Of a DNA stretch of 64,000 nucleotides, positions 25,470-38,400 are shown piece by piece (within the stretch, counting starts at the first letter, position 1; each line of letters opens with the position of its first letter). Source of the DNA: Osmia lignaria lignaria (lineage: Eukaryota > Arthropoda > Insecta > Hymenoptera > Megachilidae). Both the position numbers and the translations under genes were made by a program. Location: the NCBI RefSeq assembly GCF_051020975.1, contig NW_027478159.1, positions 8,944,501 to 9,008,500 on the forward strand, given 5' to 3'. The notes below the pieces were generated by a model. That model saw only the letters and a list, made by a program, of their open reading frames with translations, was not told where the DNA came from and made no database searches.

Positions 25470-26462
25470 ATGCCACTTCCAGCTTAGCTGTGCAGAAGAA
25501 GAACAACAAGAAGAAGAAATATCTCGAAATATGTCCGTCAGGCCCCTTCCCTTGAGATAAATCTGCAAATATCTCGGAAACGAAGCGAGCTATGGCAAAA
25601 TGTTGAGAGACCTTTTTTGTAGAGAATTATGTTTCCTACAATTTATGTTGTATGATATTTTTTGATCAGAAGCGTAGTTTTCGAGATATATCGAGATATT
25701 TAAAAGTTCCGAAGCCGCACCAACATAATAGGGATACAGAAACACCGTGGCCCCTTTCTTTGAGATAACTCTGCACTATTGCGAGCTGTAAATGCCACTT
25801 CCAGCTTAGCTGTGCAGAAGAAGAACAAGAAGAAGAAGAAATATCTCGAAATATGTCCGTCAGGCCCCTTCCCTTGAGATAAATCTGCAAATATCTCGGA
25901 AACGAAGCGAGCTATGGCAAAATGTTAAGAGACCTTTTTTGTAGAGAATTAAGTTTCCTACTTTTTATGTTCTATGATATTTTTTGATCAGATGCGTAGT
26001 TCTCGAGATAAATCAAGATATTTAAAAGTTCCGAAGCCGCACCAACATAATAGAGATACAGAAACACCGTGGCCCCTTTCTTTGAGATAACTCTGCACTA
26101 TTGCGAGCTGCAAATGCCACTTCCAGCTTAGCTGTGCAGAGGAAGAACAACAAGAAGAAGAAATATCTCGAAATATGTCCGTCAGGCCCCTTCCCTTGAG
26201 ATAAATCTGCAAATATCTCGGAAACGAAACGAGCTATGGCAAAATGTTAAGAGATATTTTTTGTAGGGAATTATGTTTCCTACAATTTATGTTCTATGAT
26301 ATTTTTTGATCAGATGCGTAGTTCTCGAGATATATCAAGATATTTAAAAGTTCCGAAGCTGCACCAACATGATAGAGGTACAGAAACACCGTGGCCTCTT
26401 TCTTTGAGATAACTCTGCACTATTGCGAGCTGCAAATGCCACTTCCAGCTTAGCTGTGCAGA
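25470..26462 (+). repeat. Second 6-unit-offset duplication, left copy
   Basis: About 990 bp matching 27402-28394 at offset 1932. Shared marks are TGTTGAGAGACC, ATGTTGTATG, GAGATAAATCAAG, GAAACGAGC, TTGTAGGGAATT and AGAGGTACAG. It is more diverged than the 20.5/22.4 kb pair, with visible differences near 25808, 26256 and 26371. Confidence 0.75.
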
Positions 26463-27401
26463 AGAAGAACAACAAGAAGAAGAAATATCTCGAAATATGT
26501 CCGTCAGGCCCCTTCCCTTGAGATAAATCTGCAAATATCTCGGAAACGAAGCGAGCTATGGCAAAATGTTAAGAGACCTTTTTTGTAGAGAATTAAGTTT
26601 CCTACTTTTTATGTTCTATGATATTTTTTGATCAGATGCGTAGTTCTCGAGATATATCAAGATATTTAAAAGTTACGAAGCCGCACCAACATAATAGAGA
26701 TACTGAAACACCGTGGCCCCTTTCTTTGAGATAACTCTGCACTAGTGCGAGCCGCAAATGCCACTTCCAGCTTAGCTGTGCAGAAGAAGAACAACAAGAA
26801 GAAGAAATATCTCGAAATATGTCCGTCAGGCCCCTTCCCTTGAGATAAATCTGCAAATATCTCGGAAACGAAGCGAGCTATGGCAAAATGTTAAGAGACC
26901 TTTTTTGTAGAGAATTAAGTTTCCTACTTTTTATGTTCTATGATATTTTTTGATCAGATGCGTAGTTCTCGAGATATATCAAGATATTTAAAAGTTCCGA
27001 AGCCGCACCAACATAATAGAGATACAGAAACGCCGTGGCCCCTTTCTTTGAGATAACTCTGCACTATTGCGAGCTGCAAATGCCACTTCCAGCTTAGCTG
27101 TGCAGAGGAAGAACAACAAGAAGAAGAAATATCTCGAAATATGTCCGTCAGGCCAGTTCCTTTGAGATGAATCTGCAAATATCTCGGAAACGAAGCGAGC
27201 TATGGCAAAATGTTAAGAGACCTTTTTTGTAGAGAATTATGTTTCCTACAATTTATGTTCTATGATATTTTTTGATCAGAAGCGTAGTTTTCGAGATACA
27301 TCGAGATATTTAAAAGTTCCGAAGCCGCACCAACATAATAGAGATACAGAAACACCGTGGCCCCTTTCTTTGAGATAACTCTGCACTAGTGCGAGCCGCA
27401 A

Positions 27402-28394
27402 ATGCCACTTCCAGCTTAGCTGTGCAGAAGAAGAACAACAAGAAGAAGAAATATCTCGAAATATGTCCGTCAGGCCCCTTCCCTTGAGATAAATCTGCAA
27501 ATATCTCGGAAACGAAGCGAGCTATGGCAAAATGTTGAGAGACCTTTTTTGTAGAGAATTATGTTTCCTACAATTTATGTTGTATGATATTTTTTGATCA
27601 GAAGCGTAGTTTTCGAGATATATCGAGATATTTAAAAGTTCCGAAGCCGCACCAACATAATAGGGATACAGAAACACCGTGGCCCCTTTCTTTGAGATAA
27701 CTCTGCACTATTGCGAGCTGTAAATGCCACTTCCAGCTTAGCTGTGCAGAAGAAGAACAACAAGAAGAAGAAATATCTCGAAATATGTCCGTCAGGCCCC
27801 TTCCCTTGAGATAAATCTGCAAATATCTCGGAAACGAAGCGAGCTATGGCAAAATGTTAAGAGACCTTTTTTGTAGAGAATTAAGTTTCCTACTTTTTAT
27901 GTTCTATGATATTTTTTGATCAGATGCGTAGTTCTCGAGATAAATCAAGATATTTAAAAGTTCCGAAGCCGCACCAACATAATAGAGATACAGAAACACC
28001 GTGGCCCCTTTCTTTGAGATAACTCTGCACTATTGCGAGCTGCAAATGCCACTTCCAGCTTAGCTGTGCAGAGGAAGAACAACAAGAAGAAGAAATATCT
28101 CGAAATATGTCCGTCAGGCCCCTTCCCTTGAGATAAATCTGCAAATATCTCGGAAACGAAACGAGCTATGGCAAAATGTTAAGAGATGTTTTTTGTAGGG
28201 AATTATGTTTCCTACAATTTATGTTCTATGATATTTTTTGATCAGATGCGTAGTTCTCGAGATATATCAAGATATTTAAAAGTTCCGAAGCTGCACCAAC
28301 ATAATAGAGGTACAGAAACACCGTGGCCTCTTTCTTTGAGATAACTCTGCACTATTGCGAGCTGCAAATGCCACTTCCAGCTTAGCTGTGCAGA
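27402..28394 (+). repeat. Second 6-unit-offset duplication, right copy
   Basis: Counterpart of 25470-26462. After its end the next units are the GGCCAGTTCC haplotype followed by an A-type unit with GAAGACGC, the pair that becomes a repeating dimer further right. Confidence 0.75.
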
Positions 28395-29848
28395 GGAAGA
28401 ACAACAAGAAGAAGAAATATCTCGAAATATGTCCGTCAGGCCAGTTCCTTTGAGCTGAATCTGCAAATATCTCGGAAACGAAACGAGCTATGGCAAAATG
28501 TTAAGAGATGTTTTTTGTAGGGAATTATGTTTCCTACAATTTATGTTCTATGATATTTTTTGATCAGAAGCGTAGTTTTCGAGATATATCGAGATATTTA
28601 AAAGTTCCGAAGACGCACCAACATAATAGAGATACAGAAACACCGTGGCCCCTTTCTTTGAGATAACTCTGCACTATTGGGAGCTGTAAATGCCACTTCC
28701 AGCTTAGCTGTGCAGAAGAAGAACAACAAGAAGAAGAAATATCTCGAAATATGTCCGTCAGGCCCCTTCCCTTGAGATAAATCTGCAAATATCTCGGAAA
28801 CGAAGAGAGCTATGGCAAAATGTTGAGAGACCTTTTTTGTAGAGAATTAAGTTTCCTACTTTTCATGTTCTATGATATTTTTTGATCGGATGCGTAGTTC
28901 TCGAGATATATCAAGATATTTAAAAGTTCCGAAGCCGCACCAACATAATAGAGATACAGAAACACCGTGGCCCCTTTCTTTGAGATAACTCTGCACTATT
29001 GCGAGCTGTAAATGCCACTTCCAGCTTAGCTGTGCAGAAGAAGAACAACAAGAAGAAGAAATATCTCGAAATATGTCCGTCAGGCGCCTTCCCTTGAGAT
29101 AAATCTCCAAATATCTCGGAAACGAAGCGAGCTATGGCAAAATGTTAAGAGACCTTTTTTGTAGAAAATTAGGTTTCCAACTTTTTATGTTGTATGATAT
29201 TTTTTGATCAGATGCGTAGTTCTCGAGATATATCAAGATATTTAAAAGTTCCGAAGCCGCACCAACATAATAGAGATACAGAAACACCGTGGCCCCTTTC
29301 TTTGAGATAACTCTGCACTATTGCGAGCTGGAAATGCCACTTCCAGTTTAGCTGTGCAGAAGAAGAACAACAAGAAGAAGAAATATCTCGAAATATGTCC
29401 ATCAGGACCCTTCCCTTGAGATAAATCTGCAAATATCTCGGAAACGAAGCGAGCTATGGCAAAATGTTAAGAGACCTTTTTTGTAGAGAATTAAGTTTCC
29501 TACTTTTTATGTTCGATGATATTTTTTGATCAGATGCGTAGTTCTCGAGATATATCAAGATATTTAAAAGTTCCGAAGCTGCACCAACATAATAGAGGTA
29601 CAGAAACACCGTGGCCTCTTTCTTTGAGATAACTCTGCACTATTGCGAGCTGCAAATGCCACTTCGAGCTTAGCTGTGTAGAAGAAGAACAACAAGAAGA
29701 AGAAATATCTCGAAATATGTCCGTCAGGCCCCTTCCCGTGAGATAAATCTGCAAATATCTCGGAAACGAAGAGAGCTATGGCAAAATGTTAAGAGACCTT
29801 TTTTGTAGAGAATTAAGTTTCCTACTTTTCATGTTCTATGATATTTTT

Positions 29849-31780
29849 TGATCAGATGCGTAGTTCTCGAGATAAATCAAGATATTTAAAAGTTCCGAAG
29901 CCGCACCAACATAATAGAGATACAGAAACACCGTGGCCCCTTTCTTTTAGATAACTCTGCACTATTGCGAGCTGCAAATGCCACTTCCAGCTTAGCTGTG
30001 CAGAGGAAGAACAACAAGAAGAAGAAATATCTCGAAATATGTCCGTCAGGCCAGTTCCTTTGAGCTGAATCTGCAAATATCTCGGAAACGAAACGAGCTA
30101 TGGCAAAATGTTAAGAGATGTTTTTTGTAGGGAATTATGTTTCCTACAATTTATGTTCTATGATATTTTTTGATCAGAAGCGTAGTTTTCGAGATATATC
30201 GAGATATTTAAAAGTTCCGAAGACGCACCAACATAATAGAGATACAGAAACACCGTGGCCCCTTTCTTTGAGATAACTCTGCACTATTGCGAGCTGTAAA
30301 TGCCACTTCCAGCTTAGCTGTGCAGAAGAAGAACAACAAGAAGAAGCAATATCTCGAAATATGTCCGTCAGGCCCCTTCCCTTGAGATAAATATGCAAAT
30401 ATCTCGGAAACGAAGCGAGCTATGGCAAAATGTTAAGAGACCTTTTTCGTAGAGAATTAAGTTTCCTACTTTTTATGTTCTATGATATTTTTTGATCAGA
30501 TGCGTAGTTCTCGAGATATATCAAGATATTTAAAAGTTCCGAAGCCGCACCAACATAATAGAGATACAGAAACACCGTGGCCCCTTTCTTTGAGATAACT
30601 CTGCACTATTGCGAGCTGCAAATGCCACTTCCAGCTTAGCTGTGCAGAGGAAGAACAACAAGAAGAAGAAATATCTCGAAATATGTCCGTCAGGCCAGTT
30701 CCTTTGAGCTGAATCTGCAAATATCTCGGAAACGAAACGAGCTATGGCAAAATGTTAAGAGATGTTTTTTGTAGGGAATTATGTTTCCTACAATTTATGT
30801 TCTATGATATTTTTTGATCAGAAGCGTAGTTTTCGAGATATATCGAGATATTTAAAAGTTCCGAAGACGCACCAACATAATAGAGATACAGAAACACCGT
30901 GGCCCCTTTCTTTGAGATAACTCTGCACTATTGCGAGCTGTAAATGCCACTTCCAGCTTAGCTGTGCAGAAGAAGAACAACAAGAAGAAGAAATATCTCG
31001 AAATATGTCCGTCAGGCCCCTTCCCTTGAGATAAATCTGCAAATATCTCGGAAACGAAGAGAGCTATGGCAAAATGTTAAGAGACCTTTTTTGTAGAGAA
31101 TTAAGTTTCCTACTTTTCATGTTCTATGATATTTTTTGATCGGATGCGTAGTTCTCGAGATATATCAAGATATTTAAAAGTTCCGAAGCCGCACCAACAT
31201 AATAGAGATACAGAAACACCGTGGCCCCTTTCTTTGAGATAACTCTGCACTATTGCGAGCTGCAAATGCCACTTCCAGCTTAGCTGTGCAGAGGAAGAAC
31301 AACAAGAAGAAGAAATATCTCGAAATATGTCCGTCAGGCCAGTTCCTTTGAGCTGAATCTGCAAATATCTCGGAAACGAAACGAGCTATGGCAAAATGTT
31401 AAGAGATGTTTTTTGTAGGGAATTATGTTTCCTACAATTTATGTTCTATGATATTTTTTGATCAGAAGCGTAGTTTTCGAGATATATCGAGATATTTAAA
31501 AGTTCCGAAGACGCACCAACATAATAGAGATACAGAAACACCGTGGCCCCTTTCTTTGAGATAACTCTGCACTATTGCGAGCTGTAAATGCCACTTCCAG
31601 CTTAGCTGTGCAGAAGAAGAACAACAAGAAGAAGAAATATCTCGAAATATGTCCGTCAGGCCCCTTCCCTTGAGATAAATCTGCAAATATCTCGGAAACG
31701 AAGAGAGCTATGGCAAAATGTTAAGAGACCTTTTTTGTAGAGAATTAAGTTTCCTACTTTTCATGTTCTATGATATTTTT
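29849..31780 (+). repeat. Dimeric (644-bp) sub-repeat, three dimers, in HOR copy 1
   Basis: Inside the 18-unit HOR two unit types alternate three times. One is a unit with AGAGGAAG and GGCCAGTTCC...GAGCTGAATC; the other is an A-type unit with GAAGACGCACC. The boundary between them also alternates (GAGATGTTTTTTGTAGGG on one side). Further single dimers occur at about 28.24-28.88 and 33.39-34.03 kb. Confidence 0.88.
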
Positions 31781-32102
31781 TGATCGGATGCGTAGTTCTC
31801 GAGATATATCAAGATATTTAAAAGTTCCGAAGCCGCACCAACATAATAGAGATACAGAAACACCGTGGCCCCTTTCTTTGAGATAACTCTGCACTATTGC
31901 GAGCTGTAAATGCCACTTCCAGCTTAGCTGTGCAGAAGAAGAACAACAAGAAGAAGAAATATCTCGAAATATGCCCGTCAGGCCCCTTCCCTTGAGATAT
32001 ATCTGCAAATATCTCGGAAACGAAGCGAGCTATGGCAAAATGTTAAGAGACCTTTTTTGTAGAGAATTATGTTTCCTACTTTTTACGTTCTATGATATTT
32101 TT

Positions 32103-32424
32103 TGATCAGACTCGTAGTTCTCGAGATATATCAAGATATTTAAAAGTTCCGAAGCCGCACCAACATAATAGAGATACAGAAACACCGTGGCCCCTTTCTT
32201 TGAGATATCTCTGCACTATTGCGAGCTGGAAATGCCACTTCCAGTTTAGCTGTGCAGAAGAAGAACAACAAGAAGAAGAAATATCTCGAAATATGTCCGT
32301 CAGGCCCCTGCCCTTGAGATATATCTGCAAATATCTCGGAAACGAAGCGAGCTATGGCAAAATGTTAAGAGACCTTTTTTGTAGAGAATTAAGTTTCCTA
32401 CTTTTTATGTTGTATGATATTTTT
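32103..32424 (+). repeat. Marker unit of the 7-unit cassette (TAA-to-TAT variant)
   Basis: This unit has GAGATATCTCTGC instead of GAGATAACTCTGC, plus CTGGAAATG, CCAGTTTAG and CCCCTGCCC. It occurs seven times, with units starting near 32103, 34357, 37899, 40153, 42407, 51745 and 53999. Successive spacings are 2254 (7 units) within pairs. The single A-to-T change removes a plus-strand TAA and opens a 111-codon frame, which I regard as accidental. The flanking units, such as the one with TTAAGCGACC, travel with it as a cassette of roughly 1.2 kb or more. Confidence 0.88.
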
Positions 32425-35400
32425 TGATCAGATGCGTAGTTCTCGAGATATATCAAGATATTTAAAAGTTCCGAAGCCGCACCAACATAATAGAGATACA
32501 GAAACACCGTGGCCCCTTTCTTTGAGATAACTCTGCACTAGTGCGAGCCGCAAATGCCACTTCCAGCTTAGCTGTGCAGAAGAAGAACAACAAGAAGAAG
32601 AAATATCTCGAAATATGTCCGTCAGGCCCCTGCCCTTGAGATATATCTGCAAATATCTCGGAAACGAAGCGAGCTATGGCAAAATGTTAAGCGACCTTTT
32701 TTGTAGAGAATTAAGTTTCCTACTTTTTATGTTCTATGATATTTTTTGATCAGATGCGTAGTTCTCGAGATATATCAAGATATTTAAAAGTTCCGAAGCC
32801 CCACCAACATAATAGAGATACAGAAACACCGTGGCCCCTTTCTTTGAGATAACTCTGCACTATTGCGAGCTGCAAATGCCACTTCCAGTTTAGCTGTGCA
32901 GAAGAAGAACAACAAGAAGAAGAAATATCTCGAAATATGTCCATCAGGACCCTTCCCTTGAGATAAATCTGCAAATATCTCGGAAACGAAGCGAGCTATG
33001 GCAAAATGTTAAGAGACCTTTTTTGTAGAGAATTATGTTTCCTACAATTTATGTTCTATGATATTTTTTGATCAGAAGCGTAGTTTTCGAGATATATCAA
33101 GATATTTAAAAGTTCCGAAGCCGCACCAACATAATAGAGATACAGAAACACCGTGGCCCCTTTCTTTGAGATAACTCTGCACTAGTGCGAGCCGCAAATG
33201 CCGCTTCCAGCTTAGCTGTGCAGAAGAAGAACAACAAGAAGAAGAAATATCTCGAAATATGTCCGTCAGGCCCCTTCCCTCGAGATAAATCTGCAAATAT
33301 CTCGGAAACGAAGCGAGCTATGGCAAAATGTTAAGAGACCTTTTTTGTAGAGAATTAAGTTTCCTACTTTTCATGTTCTATGATATTTTTTGATCGGATG
33401 CGTAGTTTTCGAGATATATCAAGATATTTAAAAGTTCCGAAGCCGCACCAACATAATAGAGGTACAGAAACACCGTGGCCCCTTTCTTTGAGATAACTCT
33501 GCACTATTGCGAGCTGCAAATGCCACTTCCAGCTTAGCTGTGCAGAGGAAGAACAACAAGAAGAAGAAATATCTCGAAATATGTCCGTCAGGCCAGTTCC
33601 TTTGAGCTGAATCTGCAAATATCTCGGAAACGAAACGAGCTATGGCAAAATGTTAAGAGATGTTTTTTGTAGGGAATTATGTTTCCTACAATTTATGTTC
33701 TATGATATTTTTTGATCAGAAGCGTAGTTTTCGAGATATATCGAGATATTTAAAAGTTCCGAAGACGCACCAACATAATAGAGATACAGAAACACCGTGG
33801 CCCCTTTCTTTGAGATAACTCTGCACTATTGGGAGCTGTAAATGCCACTTCCAGCTTAGCTGTGCAGAAGAAGAACAACAAGAAGAAGAAATATCTCGAA
33901 ATATGTCCGTCAGGCCCCTTCCCTTGAGATAAATCTGCAAATATCTCGGAAACGAAGCGAGCTATGGCAAAATGTTAAGAGACCTTTTTTGTAGAGAATT
34001 AAGTTTCCTACTTTTTATGTTCTATGATATTTTTTGATCGGATGCGTAGTTCTCGAGATATATCAAGATATTTAAAAGTTCCGAAGCCGCACCAACATAA
34101 TAGAGATACAGGAACACCGTGGCCCCTTTCTTTGAGATAACTCTGCACTATTGCGAGCTGCAAATGCCACTTCCAGCTTAGCTGTGCAGAAGAAGAACAA
34201 CAAAAAGAAGAAATATCTCGAAATATGCCCGTCAGGCCCCTTCCCTTGAGATATATCTGCAAATATCTCGGAAACGAAGCGAGCTATGGCAAAATGTTAA
34301 GAGACCTTTTTTGTAGAGAATTATGTTTCCTACTTTTTACGTTCTATGATATTTTTTGATCAGACTCGTAGTTCTCGAGATATATCAAGATATTTAAAAG
34401 TTCCGAAGCCGCACCAACATAATAGAGATACAGAAACACCGTGGCCCCTTTCTTTGAGATATCTCTGCACTATTGCGAGCTGGAAATGCCACTTCCAGTT
34501 TAGCTGTGCAGAAGAAGAACAACAAGAAGAAGAAATATCTCGAAATATGTCCGTCAGGCCCCTGCCCTTGAGATATATCTGCAAATATCTCGGAAACGAA
34601 GCGAGCTATGGCAAAATGTTAAGAGACCTTTTTTGTAGAGAATTAAGTTTCCTACTTTTTATGTTCTATGATATTTTTTGATCAGATGCGTAGTTCTCGA
34701 GATATATCAAGATATTTAAAAGTTCCGAAGCCGCACCAACATAATAGAGATACAGAAACACCGTGGCCCCTTTCTTTGAGATAACTCTGCACTAGTGCGA
34801 GCCGCAAATGCCACTTCCAGCTTAGCTGTGCAGAAGAAGAACAACAAGAAGAAGAAATATCTCGAAATATGTCCGTCAGGCCCCTGCCCTTGAGATATAT
34901 CTGCAAATATCTCGGAAACGAAGCGAGCTATGGCAAAATGTTAAGCGACCTTTTTTGTAGAGAATTAAGTTTCCTACTTTTTATGTTCTATGATATTTTT
35001 TGATCAGATGCGTAGTTCTCGAGATACATCAAGATATTTAAAAGTTCCGAAGCCCCACCAACATAATAGAGATACAGAAACACCGTGGCCCCTTTCTTTG
35101 AGATAACTCTGCACTATTGCGAGCTGCAAATGCCACTTCCAGTTTAGCTGTGCAGAAGAAGAACAACAAGAAGAAGAAATATCTCGAAATATGTCCATCA
35201 GGACCCTTCCGTTGAGATAAATCTGCAAATATCTCGGAAACGAAGCGAGCTATGGCAAAATGTTAAGAGACCTTTTTTGTAGAGAATTATGTTTCCTACA
35301 ATTTATGTTCTATGATATTTTTTGATCAGAAGCGTAGTTTTCGAGATATATCAAGATATTTAAAAGTTCCGAAGCCGCACCAACATAATAGAGATACAGA

Positions 35401-35439
35401 AACACCGTGGCCCCTTTCTTTGAGATAACTCTGCACTAG

Positions 35440-38400
35440 TGCGAGCTGCAAATGCCACTTCGAGCTTAGCTGTGTAGAAGAAGAACAACAAGAAGAAGAA
35501 ATATCTCGAAATATGTCCGTCAGGCCCCTTCCCGTGAGATAAATCTGCAAATATCTCGGAAACGAAGAGAGCTATGGCAAAATGTTAAGAGACCTTTTTT
35601 GTAGAGAATTAAGTTTCCTACTTTTCATGTTCTATGATATTTTTTGATCAGATGCGTAGTTCTCGAGATAAATCAAGATATTTAAAAGTTCCGAAGCCGC
35701 ACCAACATAATAGAGATACAGAAACACCGTGGCCCCTTTCTTTTAGATAACTCTGCACTATTGCGAGCTGCAAATGCCACTTCCAGCTTAGCTGTGCAGA
35801 GGAAGAACAACAAGAAGAAGAAATATCTCGAAATATGTCCGTCAGGCCAGTTCCTTTGAGCTGAATCTGCAAATATCTCGGAAACGAAACGAGCTATGGC
35901 AAAATGTTAAGAGATGTTTTTTGTAGGGAATTATGTTTCCTACAATTTATGTTCTATGATATTTTTTGATCAGAAGCGTAGTTTTCGAGATATATCGAGA
36001 TATTTAAAAGTTCCGAAGACGCACCAACATAATAGAGATACAGAAACACCGTGGCCCCTTTCTTTGAGATAACTCTGCACTATTGCGAGCTGTAAATGCC
36101 ACTTCCAGCTTAGCTGTGCAGAAGAAGAACAACAAGAAGAAGCAATATCTCGAAATATGTCCGTCAGGCCCCTTCCCTTGAGATAAATATGCAAATATCT
36201 CGGAAACGAAGCGAGCTATGGCAAAATGTTAAGAGACCTTTTTCGTAGAGAATTAAGTTTCCTACTTTTTATGTTCTATGATATTTTTTGATCAGATGCG
36301 TAGTTCTCGAGATATATCAAGATATTTAAAAGTTCCGAAGCCGCACCAACATAATAGAGATACAGAAACACCGTGGCCCCTTTCTTTGAGATAACTCTGC
36401 ACTATTGCGAGCTGCAAATGCCACTTCCAGCTTAGCTGTGCAGAGGAAGAACAACAAGAAGAAGAAATATCTCGAAATATGTCCGTCAGGCCAGTTCCTT
36501 TGAGCTGAATCTGCAAATATCTCGGAAACGAAACGAGCTATGGCAAAATGTTAAGAGATGTTTTTTGTAGGGAATTATGTTTCCTACAATTTATGTTCTA
36601 TGATATTTTTTGATCAGAAGCGTAGTTTTCGAGATATATCGAGATATTTAAAAGTTCCGAAGACGCACCAACATAATAGAGATACAGAAACACCGTGGCC
36701 CCTTTCTTTGAGATAACTCTGCACTATTGCGAGCTGTAAATGCCACTTCCAGCTTAGCTGTGCAGAAGAAGAACAACAAGAAGAAGAAATATCTCGAAAT
36801 ATGTCCGTCAGGCCCCTTCCCTTGAGATAAATCTGCAAATATCTCGGAAACGAAGAGAGCTATGGCAAAATGTTAAGAGACCTTTTTTGTAGAGAATTAA
36901 GTTTCCTACTTTTCATGTTCTATGATATTTTTTGATCGGATGCGTAGTTCTCGAGATATATCAAGATATTTAAAAGTTCCGAAGCCGCACCAACATAATA
37001 GAGATACAGAAACACCGTGGCCCCTTTCTTTGAGATAACTCTGCACTATTGCGAGCTGCAAATGCCACTTCCAGCTTAGCTGTGCAGAGGAAGAACAACA
37101 AGAAGAAGAAATATCTCGAAATATGTCCGTCAGGCCAGTTCCTTTGAGCTGAATCTGCAAATATCTCGGAAACGAAACGAGCTATGGCAAAATGTTAAGA
37201 GATGTTTTTTGTAGGGAATTATGTTTCCTACAATTTATGTTCTATGATATTTTTTGATCAGAAGCGTAGTTTTCGAGATATATCGAGATATTTAAAAGTT
37301 CCGAAGACGCACCAACATAATAGAGATACAGAAACACCGTGGCCCCTTTCTTTGAGATAACTCTGCACTATTGCGAGCTGTAAATGCCACTTCCAGCTTA
37401 GCTGTGCAGAAGAAGAACAACAAGAAGAAGAAATATCTCGAAATATGTCCGTCAGGCCCCTTCCCTTGAGATAAATCTGCAAATATCTCGGAAACGAAGA
37501 GAGCTATGGCAAAATGTTAAGAGACCTTTTTTGTAGAGAATTAAGTTTCCTACTTTTCATGTTCTATGATATTTTTTGATCGGATGCGTAGTTCTCGAGA
37601 TATATCAAGATATTTAAAAGTTCCGAAGCCGCACCAACATAATAGAGATACAGAAACACCGTGGCCCCTTTCTTTGAGATAACTCTGCACTATTGCGAGC
37701 TGTAAATGCCACTTCCAGCTTAGCTGTGCAGAAGAAGAACAACAAGAAGAAGAAATATCTCGAAATATGCCCGTCAGGCCCCTTCCCTTGAGATATATCT
37801 GCAAATATCTCGGAAACGAAGCGAGCTATGGCAAAATGTTAAGAGACCTTTTTTGTAGAGAATTATGTTTCCTACTTTTTACGTTCTATGATATTTTTTG
37901 ATCAGACTCGTAGTTCTCGAGATATATCAAGATATTTAAAAGTTCCGAAGCCGCACCAACATAATAGAGATACAGAAACACCGTGGCCCCTTTCTTTGAG
38001 ATATCTCTGCACTATTGCGAGCTGGAAATGCCACTTCCAGTTTAGCTGTGCAGAAGAAGAACAACAAGAAGAAGAAATATCTCGAAATATGTCCGTCAGG
38101 CCCCTGCCCTTGAGATATATCTGCAAATATCTCGGAAACGAAGCGAGCTATGGCAAAATGTTAAGAGACCTTTTTTGTAGAGAATTAAGTTTCCTACTTT
38201 TTATGTTGTATGATATTTTTTGATCAGATGCGTAGTTCTCGAGATATATCAAGATATTTAAAAGTTCCGAAGCCGCACCAACATAATAGAGATACAGAAA
38301 CACCGTGGCCCCTTTCTTTGAGATAACTCTGCACTAGTGCGAGCCGCAAATGCCACTTCCAGCTTAGCTGTGCAGAAGAAGAACAACAAGAAGAAGAAAT

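Larger units (their letters stand above)
29644..35439 (+). repeat. 18-unit HOR (5,796 bp), copy 1
   Basis: Eighteen units repeated immediately downstream at an offset of exactly 5796. Many private variants recur in order: TTCGAGCTTAGCTGTGTAG, TTTTAGATAAC, GAAGCAATATC, AATATGCAAAT, TTTTTCGTAG, ATGCCCGTC, ATGTTGTATG, TTAAGCGACC, ACAGGAACACC, AACAAAAAG, GATACATCAAG, TTCCGTTGAG. The left limit is set by ACTATT versus ACTAGT at 29643/35439. I found no difference between copies at the variants checked. Confidence 0.95.

Noticed and set aside
32092..32427. 111-codon plus-strand open frame, seen seven times
   Set aside because: It is opened by a single A-to-T change that removes a TAA (GAGATAACTC to GAGATATCTC). 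Copies spread by block duplication of the same unit, so recurrence is not independent evidence of coding.
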